From positions 1-34,143 of the IMG/VR virus record IMGVR_UViG_3300021959_000188: 34,143 nt of DNA; one strand, 5' to 3'. Under the pieces are notes generated by a model. The model ran no database searches, was not told where the DNA came from, and worked only from the letters and a program-made list of their open reading frames with translations. This document shows, in pieces, positions 18,054-24,931 of this stretch. The stretch comes from a virus. Both the position numbers and the translations under genes were made by a program. The first letter of the stretch is position 1. Each line of letters starts with the position of its first letter.

Positions 18054-18223
18054 TCGCAAAAATCTGCGCAGCTTAAGCGCATAATAGACATTATGTTAAG
18101 AGTTTCGCGCAAGGGTTGCATTATATCAACCTGTGATAGACCTGGATGCCGCAAATTCTTAGCGGCACAGCCTCACGCGCGTAGCTGTCAACGACAGGAT
18201 GATTGCTAGAACTGATTTTAAGC
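18054..18223. other. Intergenic region with four small hairpins between the terminase genes
   Basis: The ~170-bp gap between small terminase and the 83-codon gene holds four inverted repeats in a row: CATAAT-agac-ATTATG (18080-18095), GGTTG-8nt-CAACC (18114-18131), TGCCGC-9nt-GCGGCA (18147-18167) and CTGTC-aac-GACAG (18185-18197). It contains no open reading frame of note and no recognisable tRNA. Placement inside the terminase operon makes a packaging-initiation site or structured leader RNA plausible. Confidence 0.5.
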
Positions 18224-18688
18224 TTAATGTTTAACAATATCTTTTCTATCTTTTTGCTCATTGTCTGATGTTGTGCTTAACTCAATATCATTGCCAGCCC
18301 AACTAATCGTAAAGGTTTGTGCTTGCGGCTGATCTTCTTTCTTATCACGTACACCCCAAGGCTGATTGCGTGATAATGTCCATTTCAAACTATCAATCTC
18401 AAGGCGGCGGCGTTGCACTTCTGCATTGGCTAACCTATTGTCTTCAAATGTTGGAAGGTTTGCGGTTGCTAGCTCAACAATGTGGTCAGTGAAATACTCT
18501 GACTGTAGCACCCTGCCTTGCCGATATATTTCATACAGTTCCTCGTTACGCAACACGGCTTGCATGACACCTTGGTACGTTGGCATTCCTGATGTCTTTA
18601 AAATGTTTCTTAAAGTTTCACCAACAGCCAGCCTGTCTGAAATCTTTCGCATAAGGTCTACATCAATCTTGATGGGTTTCTTAGCCAT
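18224..18688 (-). CDS. Terminase small subunit
   Basis: A 154-residue protein with an N-terminal helical region resembling a DNA-binding module (LMRKISDRLAVGETLRNILK, then GMPTYQGVMQAVLRNEELYEIY). The SEYFTDHIVELA and AEVQRRRLEIDSLKWTLSR blocks resemble Sf6-type small terminases. It would recognise the packaging start site and load the large subunit. GAGGTGAGAG precedes the ATG. It is the first gene after a strong terminator. Confidence 0.87.
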   Translation of the reverse strand: MAKKPIKIDVDLMRKISDRLAVGETLRNILKTSGMPTYQGVMQAVLRNEELYEIYRQGRVLQSEYFTDHIVELATANLPTFEDNRLANAEVQRRRLEIDSLKWTLSRNQPWGVRDKKEDQPQAQTFTISWAGNDIELSTTSDNEQKDRKDIVKH

Positions 18689-18723
18689 CTCTCACCTCTT
18701 ATAGCTTCAAACACAAGATACAT

Positions 18724-18753
18724 AAAAAATTGGCCCAGCGCAATGCTGAGCCA
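18724..18753 (-). terminator. Rho-independent terminator separating early and late genes
   Basis: Read leftward the RNA forms TGGCUCAGC-AUUGC-GCUGGGCCA, a 9-bp stem with one G-U pair and a 5-nt loop, followed by AUUUUUU. It ends the replication operon just after the 204-codon gene and before the small terminase. Confidence 0.88.
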
Positions 18754-18804
18754 GTTTGTGAGGCAATTGGGTGGAATGAGTCCCAATGCAGTGTGGTCAA
18801 CTTA

Positions 18805-19383
18805 TCAGAACGGTATCGGATCATCAAACTCTTTTGCCTTGATGTCTGTAATTTCTGCCCCTTCAAACGATTGCTTCACTGCTCGTTCAAATTCCCCTGC
18901 CTTACTTTCTTGAAACGCTTGGTATGCCAGCCCCACCTCCCGCAGCGTCAGCAACTCTAGCTCTGGCCTCTGCTCCTTTATCGTCCTCCACGACCTTCCA
19001 TCTTTCATAACGCCAAACAGCTTGCCATCTATTTCCACCTCCCAGACCTCCGTAGAGGCTCGCTGAGCGCCCAAACGCTCCGCTTCCGCATCCATAGCCC
19101 TCAGCCCTCGAATAACGATCTCACAGCGCGTCCTCGTCTCTTCCACATCTTCTTCCCAAACTGCCGCGTTCATCTTGGCAACCGCGCTGCCATACTTCTG
19201 CGCCGTCTCGATGCTTACCAACTCCGGCAGCACATCAATCCCCCACTTGTCGTCCATCTCGATTGCCAGCCTGTCTACTGGCCCCAAAGCAAAATCACAC
19301 ATGATTGCATTCTTGCTCTGATTGCTGGACAAGATCCTGTCCGATTTCTTTTGTCTCTTCCCCCGCTGCACACTTGTCTTCAT
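18805..19383 (-). CDS. Replication-region protein with SSB-like acidic C-terminal tip
   Basis: I take the ATG at 19383 (192 residues), preceded by AGGAGG at 8 nt. A GTG at 19419 would add 12 residues but would overlap the repeat cluster. The protein is hydrophilic and helical with no recognised enzyme motif. It ends in Glu-Phe-Asp-Asp-Pro-Ile-Pro-Phe, closely resembling the DDDIPF tip that bacterial SSB uses to recruit replication and repair proteins. It is the last gene of the replication operon, after the primase-helicase, and a terminator follows. A role bridging phage and host replication proteins is inference. Confidence 0.75.
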   Translation of the reverse strand: MKTSVQRGKRQKKSDRILSSNQSKNAIMCDFALGPVDRLAIEMDDKWGIDVLPELVSIETAQKYGSAVAKMNAAVWEEDVEETRTRCEIVIRGLRAMDAEAERLGAQRASTEVWEVEIDGKLFGVMKDGRSWRTIKEQRPELELLTLREVGLAYQAFQESKAGEFERAVKQSFEGAEITDIKAKEFDDPIPF

Positions 19384-19389
19384 CAACCA

Positions 19390-19540
19390 ATCCTCCTCAC
19401 CTTGTAACGAAGCCCTCACTTCACCTCCTCACCTCCTATGTAATACATAGGAGAGGTGAGGAGGAAGAATTTTGGGCGCTTTTTTCCTCACTTCCTCACC
19501 TTTCCTCACCTTGGCATTTCAAGGTGAGGAAGTGAGGATT
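19390..19540. repeat. GTGAGG/CCTCAC repeat cluster with nested palindromes, candidate replication origin
   Basis: About nine copies of CCTCAC or its complement lie within 150 bp, often as TTCCTCAC or GGTGAGGA. They form a long hairpin (arms 19424-19442 and 19444-19464; core CTCCTATGTA / TACATAGGAG) and a second one (TCCTCACTTCCTCACC paired with the GGTGAGGAAGTGAGGA near 19521-19536, or alternatively CCTCACCTTG-gcattt-CAAGGTGAGG). The cluster sits directly downstream of the primase-helicase gene, a usual place for a phage origin. Some copies also resemble ribosome binding sites. Confidence 0.6.
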
Positions 19541-19544
19541 TCGA

Positions 19545-21692
19545 TCACACTTCATCCCACTTAATCATCTCGCCCACGACCACACATTGCACGTCTCTGC
19601 CCTGCCGTTTGTCGTACATCTCAGCTTGCTTCAGCACGTTGGTTTTGATCCATTGTTTGACGATTGATTTGACCTTTGCCTTATCGCCGGGTTTGTCAAG
19701 GTCTAGCTTCAACTCATCTGCGACTGCTTGTCCGACATAGTGCTTGGCTTGCACGTTTGCTTTAAACGGTGTTTGGTTGGCTTCTGCTTCTGCCACAACT
19801 GCTTGCACGTTTCTGGCGTTTTGGGTTGTGACGCCATCAAACAGGTCCGGCAGCTTGAACTCTATTGCAACCCCGATATGCTCGCCGTTTGCGATTTCGA
19901 CTGAGAGCATACGTCTGTATATACGCTTGTCAGACGGCGGTGCGAGGTTTGCTTTTCCATCGTCTACTGCAAAGATGCCGAGCGCATCGTGTTCGTCTAC
20001 GCCGAGCGCCATTGCATCGTCGGGTGTTATTCTGTTGATTACTCTGGCGGCTCTGGCTGCTCCGATTAGGCTTCCTGCGCCACGCACACTGTCAATTGTG
20101 GCATCGTCACCGTTGCCTTTTCTGATGTGGTGGACGAGCTGGACTGAGCTGTTTGTATCACGGGCCAGCTTGCGCAGCATTGCCACGACTGCTTGGATGC
20201 TTCCGTTGTTATTCTCGTTGACCAAATGTGCCGAAATAAAGGGGTCTAACACAACTACGCCGATGTTGTTTTGTTTTACCTTGCGTGTGATATGCGCAAG
20301 CATGTTGTCATTTGTAATCAGTCCGTCCCTGCCTTCTGCCGCCAGCGTGAGCTGCATGGTGTCCTCACCGTCCATAAACAGGCGGCCTTTGATGTCGTCT
20401 GGCGTCAGTCCGTAATGCTGCATGGCTGCTATGGTGCGCATCTGCATTTCGGATATTGGGTCTTCAAGGTTGATGATCCAGACGTTTTCCTGCTGCTTGA
20501 CTGCCGTGCCGAGGAGCGGCTTGCCTGTCGCAATCGCTAGTGCTTCGACAATGATTGCACTGGTTTTCCCGATGCCACCCGCCGATGCTGTGACACTGAT
20601 ATACTTCTTGATGTAATCGTATCCGTACACCCACTCCCTGCGCGGCAGCGTGAGCGCATCAAATGTTTTATAGGGGGTAGGCCACGTTTCCTGCGTTTCG
20701 GCACTCAGCGCCTCGTTCTGTTGCTCTATGCGTTGCTGCACGGGATCAGGTGGCGGTGTCCAGCCTTTGTTTCTGGCTCCATCTATTGCGCGTTGGACCT
20801 CTGCTCTTGTGTCGTCTACCGTGTAACCTGCCAGCGTAAAGCTATCTGTTATGGCGTGGATCTCTTCGTCTGATAAACCTTTTGTAACGTATGAGCCGAC
20901 GAGCCGTACCATATTTATGTGCCAATCGTCACCGGCTAGCACGTTCTGCACTGCCAGTTGCCTGTCCATTGCTTGCTGCCCTAGATCTATGTTTATGCTG
21001 CTAGCTGGCTGCTCTTTCTTGGGGAATGCTCGCATGAGCCGTTCGAACGGCACGGGGTCACGATCCGTACTGAATTGCGTACGCATTGTGACAAGCTCTG
21101 GAGTGTAGCCTTTGGCTTGTTTCTTTTGGTTGGGCCATGAGACTGTGCCAGCCACGCGCATGATCCGGCTTGGGTTTACGACTGCGGCATCTGTTTGAAG
21201 ACTTGCGGCGATTGATTTCTGGACGTTGCGCCATGCGTTTAGATTGTAGCACGGCTCTTCTAGCTGCCAGTACGCATGGCCTCTGTTGAATGGTATGCTG
21301 CCTGTCTTGACTGACATTGTGAATTTTGGTCCGGCGAATGACAGGATGTTTTCCATTGCGCCTTCTGTGTCTGCGTCTGCAAAGCAGTAGAATGCTGCAA
21401 GGATGTCTTCGTCTGTCGCGCCTTTACCCGCTGGTATGATGCGGATTGGATCTATTGGGTTGATGCACATGTAGATATTTTGCTTGGCGTTATTCATTGC
21501 CTCGGCGTGATCTACGGCTTCTTTGATTTTGTTGACGGCAAACCGTGCAACTGAGACTGTTCCTGTCTGCCCGATTGCTCGAATTTCTATGAGTGGTTCA
21601 CCGCAGGTATTCCAATTCTCTGTGATCTGTGTTATGAACTGTTCGATAACGCTGGATCTGGGTGATATGCTCATTGTGTTTTCCATTTCCAT
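19545..21692 (-). CDS. Primase-helicase fusion (AEP/RepB-like primase plus RepA/DnaB-type ATPase)
   Basis: A 715-residue replication protein. Residues ~70-230 look like an archaeo-eukaryotic-type primase: the FADAD metal motif (D106, D108), GHAYW with H139, and D168...R176...R179 in the DAAVVNPSRIMRVAGT block. Residues ~350-560 form a RecA-fold helicase: Walker A AGGIGKT (371-377), NLED (408-411), Walker B VVVLDP (479-484), HHIRK (521-525) and VRGAG (536-540), as in RepA-like hexameric helicases. The C-terminal ~100 residues look like a winged-helix or accessory region. With no DNA polymerase in the genome, it probably primes and unwinds for host polymerase III. Confidence 0.88.
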   Translation of the reverse strand: MEMENTMSISPRSSVIEQFITQITENWNTCGEPLIEIRAIGQTGTVSVARFAVNKIKEAVDHAEAMNNAKQNIYMCINPIDPIRIIPAGKGATDEDILAAFYCFADADTEGAMENILSFAGPKFTMSVKTGSIPFNRGHAYWQLEEPCYNLNAWRNVQKSIAASLQTDAAVVNPSRIMRVAGTVSWPNQKKQAKGYTPELVTMRTQFSTDRDPVPFERLMRAFPKKEQPASSINIDLGQQAMDRQLAVQNVLAGDDWHINMVRLVGSYVTKGLSDEEIHAITDSFTLAGYTVDDTRAEVQRAIDGARNKGWTPPPDPVQQRIEQQNEALSAETQETWPTPYKTFDALTLPRREWVYGYDYIKKYISVTASAGGIGKTSAIIVEALAIATGKPLLGTAVKQQENVWIINLEDPISEMQMRTIAAMQHYGLTPDDIKGRLFMDGEDTMQLTLAAEGRDGLITNDNMLAHITRKVKQNNIGVVVLDPFISAHLVNENNNGSIQAVVAMLRKLARDTNSSVQLVHHIRKGNGDDATIDSVRGAGSLIGAARAARVINRITPDDAMALGVDEHDALGIFAVDDGKANLAPPSDKRIYRRMLSVEIANGEHIGVAIEFKLPDLFDGVTTQNARNVQAVVAEAEANQTPFKANVQAKHYVGQAVADELKLDLDKPGDKAKVKSIVKQWIKTNVLKQAEMYDKRQGRDVQCVVVGEMIKWDEV

Positions 21693-21717
21693 TCCGTTTA
21701 TTGCTCCCCTGTTGGAC

Positions 21718-21743
21718 TGCCCAGCGGCTTGGACCGCTGGGCA
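21718..21743. other. Strong hairpin between SSB-like and primase-helicase genes
   Basis: A perfect 9-bp stem, GCCCAGCGG (21719-21727) and CCGCTGGGC (21734-21742), with a 6-nt loop and one more T-A pair outside. The T-run (ATTTTCTTG) follows only on the plus strand, against the direction of the flanking genes. It could stop stray rightward transcription or act as an RNA-processing or attenuation hairpin in the leftward message. Confidence 0.7.
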
Positions 21744-21752
21744 TTTTCTTGT

Positions 21753-22355
21753 TTAGAACTCTGCGTCTGCCGGAGCGGCTACGGGAGCAGGGGTTGGCTC
21801 TTCTATTGCAATCCCAGCGGCTGCGCCTTCTTTGAGGCAGTCTGGTTTGTCCACCCACTTGACGATTTCAAAGACGGGGTAGCATGTGGAGCCTTTGGTG
21901 AATTTAAGTTCCTTGGCTTCCACCATTTTGATCAGCGGCATTTGCCCTGCGGCTGGTTGGCCTTTGAGTTTCGGCGCAAGGTCTGTAAGTGCTGACCATA
22001 TGGCAGCACCTGCTTGCTCCCACATTGCCACCTTGCCATTGCCGATTGCGCATTTGACTGAGATGCCTTTCTTGTAATCATCTCCCGGCTTTGCCATCAT
22101 TTGGTTTACCGACGGGTTCCACTTCCATTCGGGTGCCACACCTTGGATGCCTTCCGATTTCTGCCAGCCTGTCTTGAGACTGTCGAGATCAATAACGAAA
22201 CCGTTTGTTTGCGCGGCAGCGTATTCATCCTTGGCTGCTCCATCACGCAGGTAGAATTGCTTGGCTCTAATGGCCCCATCCTGAGTGCCTCTGGCTGACC
22301 ATTGCAAGAAAGTGTTTACGTCTGAGCCTGTGTTTCCTAAGTCGATTTCAAACAT
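21753..22355 (-). CDS. Candidate phage single-stranded DNA-binding protein
   Basis: A 200-residue protein upstream of the primase-helicase. It has several aromatic residues (FLQWSARG, FYLRDG, PEWKWNP), a compact predominantly beta-like core and a low-complexity Ala/Pro tail ending in an acidic residue then Phe (APADAEF). This layout of a compact core, flexible linker and acidic tip is that of SSB proteins. I cannot confirm an OB fold by eye. It is preceded by a 25-bp leader shared with the next upstream gene. Confidence 0.55.
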   Translation of the reverse strand: MFEIDLGNTGSDVNTFLQWSARGTQDGAIRAKQFYLRDGAAKDEYAAAQTNGFVIDLDSLKTGWQKSEGIQGVAPEWKWNPSVNQMMAKPGDDYKKGISVKCAIGNGKVAMWEQAGAAIWSALTDLAPKLKGQPAAGQMPLIKMVEAKELKFTKGSTCYPVFEIVKWVDKPDCLKEGAAAGIAIEEPTPAPVAAPADAEF

Positions 22356-22362
22356 TTTTGTG

Positions 22363-22387
22363 TCCTTTCACTTTGTTTGATTGTTGA
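22363..22387 (-). repeat. Copy 1 of a duplicated 25-bp gene leader
   Basis: These 25 bases are identical to 22657-22681. On the coding strand both carry CAAAGTGAAAGGA just before a start codon, so each supplies the ribosome binding site of its gene (here the SSB-like gene at 22355). Similarity extends a few bases further with two mismatches. Confidence 0.85.
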
Positions 22388-22397
22388 GATTGTTTCG

Positions 22398-22649
22398 TTA
22401 TCTACGCCGCCATACGCGGTAAGTGTTGTCCGATTGCAAGCGTCTTACTGCTACTCCGAAATGTCCGCTTTGATGAAACTTATTTATATAAGCACACAAC
22501 TTAGCTGCTTCATCAGAGTTTGGAATTGCAACACTGTCAAACGGTTGCATATTTGATGCAATGTTTTTAAGCCTTTCGCGTTCCTGCTTTAGCTTTCTAA
22601 CTAAGTGCGGCCCAGCGGGCAGCGGTATTTCCCTTTCTATTTCATACAT
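22398..22649 (-). CDS. Small conserved phage protein, function unknown
   Basis: An 83-residue protein with an EREIPLPAGPHLVRKLKQERERLKNIASNM start and a basic end (GVAVRRLQSDNTYRVWRRR). Proteins with this IPLP...YRVWR pattern are common in phage replication regions. They look like small nucleic-acid-binding or regulatory proteins, but no function is established here. The gene lies between the two copies of the 25-bp leader. Confidence 0.7.
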   Translation of the reverse strand: MYEIEREIPLPAGPHLVRKLKQERERLKNIASNMQPFDSVAIPNSDEAAKLCAYINKFHQSGHFGVAVRRLQSDNTYRVWRRR

Positions 22650-22656
22650 TGTCGCT

Positions 22657-22681
22657 TCCTTTCACTTTGTTTGATTGTTGA
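22657..22681 (-). repeat. Copy 2 of the duplicated 25-bp gene leader
   Basis: Exact copy of 22363-22387, located before the start at 22649. On the coding strand it ends in AAAGGAAGCGACA before ATG. The pair brackets the 83-codon gene. Confidence 0.85.
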
Positions 22682-22711
22682 CGTTGTTGTGCGCGTGACC
22701 CTGCGCTGGGA

Positions 22712-23461
22712 TTAGATACCATACAACTCTTCCCTTATGGCTTCCGCACCATTCCAGTAGAATGTGTTTGGGTTGACCGGAATGACCTCTGCAATGTCCT
22801 CTTTGCTGCCAGCCCGTAGGAACTTTTCCATGCGACTGATTTGCTTTTTGGCTGTAACGAGTAGCTCATTCGGATCGCCATCTTCCAGCAAGCTGGTTTT
22901 CTTTGGTGTCACGTATAGAAACTTGACCGCCTGATTGCCTTTGGCCTTCTGGTAAATCGCGCGTTGTAGCTGATGCTCTGCCGACATGGTGCTTGGCATA
23001 CGGCCCGTTGTTTTAAGATCAATGATCACGCCCTGCTTTGGGAAAACCAAATCCAAGAAACCGATCACAGGTATTTCGTAATCGTCTGTCTTGGCTGTAA
23101 TGCTGATCTTCTCCTGCCCCTCTTCTGGAAACTCAGGCTCGCCATAATCTTTGAGCGCATCCAATGCCAGCGCCATGCACGGCTGGATCATGTCCCGTTC
23201 TTTCGTTGTCTTTTCATCGCCAATAGGAAAGAACCCGTCAAACTTATCATGCGCGGCTTTCAGAGCTTCTGCAACGTCGGTTCCTGTTAGCACTGCCACG
23301 ACTGCGTCCTCTGTACAGATGCCACGCATGGCGGCTGATGACATTGGCCCACGCTTTCCAAACAAGTATTGCGCGACCCACACGTCCGGCGCATTGGTCC
23401 AGAGGTTAATGCTTGATGCTGACAGGTGCTTGATGCTGTGCTTTTTAAATCCGTTTGTCAT
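22712..23461 (-). CDS. PD-(D/E)XK nuclease, RecB/Cas4-like
   Basis: A 249-residue protein with the family outline: a HLSASSINLW start, E51 in RGICTEDAV, GFLDL with D137, IIDLKTT with D148 and K150, and QxxxY (Q166-Y170). These residues bind metal and cut DNA in RecB-family single-domain nucleases. In a phage replication operon it may be a recombination exonuclease or help degrade host DNA. No single-strand annealing protein is recognised beside it; the SSB-like protein may partly fill that role. It overlaps the 92-codon gene by ATGA. Confidence 0.87.
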   Translation of the reverse strand: MTNGFKKHSIKHLSASSINLWTNAPDVWVAQYLFGKRGPMSSAAMRGICTEDAVVAVLTGTDVAEALKAAHDKFDGFFPIGDEKTTKERDMIQPCMALALDALKDYGEPEFPEEGQEKISITAKTDDYEIPVIGFLDLVFPKQGVIIDLKTTGRMPSTMSAEHQLQRAIYQKAKGNQAVKFLYVTPKKTSLLEDGDPNELLVTAKKQISRMEKFLRAGSKEDIAEVIPVNPNTFYWNGAEAIREELYGI

Positions 23462-23736
23462 GCGACCTCACAGAATTTTTCCATGCAAGAGTAAAATTCT
23501 ATCCTGTATTCACCTTCTTGGTTCCAAGCTCTTTGCACCTCAACGCAAACTTGCAGATTTTTTGTTAAAAGATATACGCTTAAACAACCTTCATGATCTT
23601 TAAGTGCTTTGACCTTGTGTTTTATTGTTTGATCAATGTGCAGATATGTTCTCATTAAACGGTCAACTCTCCACTGCTCGCCTTCTCCGTCGAGTGCAAT
23701 GTCGTAGATCATTTGGTTCTCCTCAAATTCATTCAT
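23458..23736 (-). CDS. Small unassigned protein of the recombination operon
   Basis: A 92-residue protein of mixed charge with five cysteines or more near the C-terminal half (GCLSVY, VCVEV, YSCMEKFC). The four-base overlaps with the resolvase upstream and the nuclease downstream show that it is part of the operon. I recognise no family. Confidence 0.65.
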   Translation of the reverse strand: MNEFEENQMIYDIALDGEGEQWRVDRLMRTYLHIDQTIKHKVKALKDHEGCLSVYLLTKNLQVCVEVQRAWNQEGEYRIEFYSCMEKFCEVA

Positions 23737-24200
23737 GATGTTAGCTTTCCGTATAGCGCAAGCAGTGCAGCCTCTGCGCGTCCGTCGTCTTTGGCGCGGC
23801 TGAAAAGATCCGCTTGCTTGGGAAACCTCTGACTTGCCAAACTCCGCGACACCCCTTTATCACGGCTCAAGCCTAAGTAGGATTTCCACTTGGCTGGCGT
23901 GACAAATTGCATGGGTATCTTGTGCGCTGCGACTGCCATTTGCGTGGCACCGTATGACTGCCCAAATCGAAACATGCTGGTAACGCCTTGCCCACGCATT
24001 GCTGCAACCTGCTCAATGATTGCCATGTGCGGCTCGTCCGTTTCCGGCGCAAGGATCTCATGCAGTTCGTATAGATTTATCTCTGTCTTGCCTTTGGCAT
24101 TTTGGTAGACAGGCATATCGTATATCGAAACGATGTTTTCCTTTGGTGCATAGAATGCAATAGCGCCTGAGAAGCCGGGATCTATGCCGATATAAATCAT
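23733..24200 (-). CDS. RuvC-like Holliday junction resolvase
   Basis: A 155-residue RNase H-fold nuclease: YIGIDPGFSGA with D7, IIEQV with E63 and the KDDGRAEAALLA block with D138/D139, the acidic set of RuvC-type resolvases. AMRGQGVTSMFRFGQSYG is the usual mid-domain block. It would resolve branched replication intermediates before packaging, in the place of T7 gp3. It overlaps both neighbours. Confidence 0.9.
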   Translation of the reverse strand: MIYIGIDPGFSGAIAFYAPKENIVSIYDMPVYQNAKGKTEINLYELHEILAPETDEPHMAIIEQVAAMRGQGVTSMFRFGQSYGATQMAVAAHKIPMQFVTPAKWKSYLGLSRDKGVSRSLASQRFPKQADLFSRAKDDGRAEAALLALYGKLTS

Positions 24201-24790
24201 GCGGCCTCCTCAATGCGTATGCCGTTTGCCTTGAGGTAAAACGCCAAGGCTTCCTCCGTTAAGTCGCGCAATGTCTGGTTATTGTTTTGCATTTTATTGC
24301 GCGTATCTTGCAATAGTTTCATGGCATCTGCTAGCTCTTTTCTTATTCTGTGGTTCCACTGCTCTTTGTTTTTATCAAACTTTTTGCCATCTAATTTGAC
24401 CGCGCCCCCATGATTTTGGAAGTATTCGGCAATCTCTGGATCTATTCGGAACCACTCGCCATGATCCCTAAACCGATCAAACAATATGTGCGCAATCTGT
24501 TCAGCAACCCTCCCGCCTTTAATGATCGCGTTAAGCTTTACCGCCCCATATTCTTGGTTTGATAACTGCTTAACTCTTATGGCTGGTTGCTCTGATACCC
24601 CTATTTTATATAGGTTTTTATCTTGGCTATACGCCAAGTAAACATATGACGTTGATGGTGCGTAAATGTCTGATAGAGTTCGATCCAGAAGGTCAACGAT
24701 TGCAGCCGTTTCACTTTTGAACCGTGCATCATGCCGATACTTGCCAATCGTTTCAGCAAGTAAATCTGGGATGTGTATATTTTTTCTCAT
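24197..24790 (-). CDS. Ribbon-helix-helix plus T5orf172/MUG113 (GIY-YIG-like) protein
   Basis: A 197-residue protein. The first ~45 residues (NIHIPDLLAETIGKY...SETAAIVDLLDRTL) look like a ribbon-helix-helix DNA-binding domain. Residues 48-116 match T5orf172/MUG113, a branch of the GIY-YIG nuclease superfamily: YVYLA (49-53), YKIG (61-64), R72, E97 and EWF (112-114). The rest is charged helix. It is the first gene of the leftward operon and faces an intergenic region full of TTGCAC repeats, so it may be an autoregulator, a nuclease, or both. Confidence 0.78.
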   Translation of the reverse strand: MRKNIHIPDLLAETIGKYRHDARFKSETAAIVDLLDRTLSDIYAPSTSYVYLAYSQDKNLYKIGVSEQPAIRVKQLSNQEYGAVKLNAIIKGGRVAEQIAHILFDRFRDHGEWFRIDPEIAEYFQNHGGAVKLDGKKFDKNKEQWNHRIRKELADAMKLLQDTRNKMQNNNQTLRDLTEEALAFYLKANGIRIEEAA

Positions 24791-24800
24791 TGTTTACCTC

Positions 24801-24872
24801 TTTGCACATCTTGCACACTTGCACGATGCATTGCAGATAGTCAATAGTATTTATTTTTGCACATCTTGCACA
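24801..24872. promoter_or_regulatory. TTGCAC repeat operator region in the divergent promoter
   Basis: TTTGCACATCTTGCACA occurs twice exactly (24801-24817 and 24856-24872). Further TTGCA units start near 24819 and 24831, making six in all, several spaced 9 bp apart. Direct repeats of this spacing between divergent operons suit a ribbon-helix-helix repressor. The adjacent 197-codon gene encodes such a candidate. Confidence 0.7.
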
Positions 24873-24880
24873 TAATTCTA

Positions 24881-24907
24881 TTGACAGGTTGCTAGCAGAT
24901 TTATAAT
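24881..24907 (+). promoter_or_regulatory. Sigma70-like promoter of the rightward operon
   Basis: TTGACA (24881-24886) and TATAAT (24902-24907) are both perfect consensus hexamers, though with a short 15-bp spacer. The first gene starts 25 bp beyond the -10 element. The second TTGCAC operator block ends 8 bp upstream of the -35, so a bound repressor could block polymerase. Confidence 0.75.
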
Positions 24908-24931
24908 GCTGAGGGAAGAGGAGCTAATGCT

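Noticed and set aside
18060-18223. tRNA gene or tRNA fragment as an integration site
   Set aside because: The stems do not form a cloverleaf, there is no T-loop consensus, and no integrase is present.
19384-19419. GTG start adding 12 residues to the SSB-tipped protein
   Set aside because: It reads through the repeat cluster, while the ATG at 19383 has a well-spaced AGGAGG. Not fully excluded.
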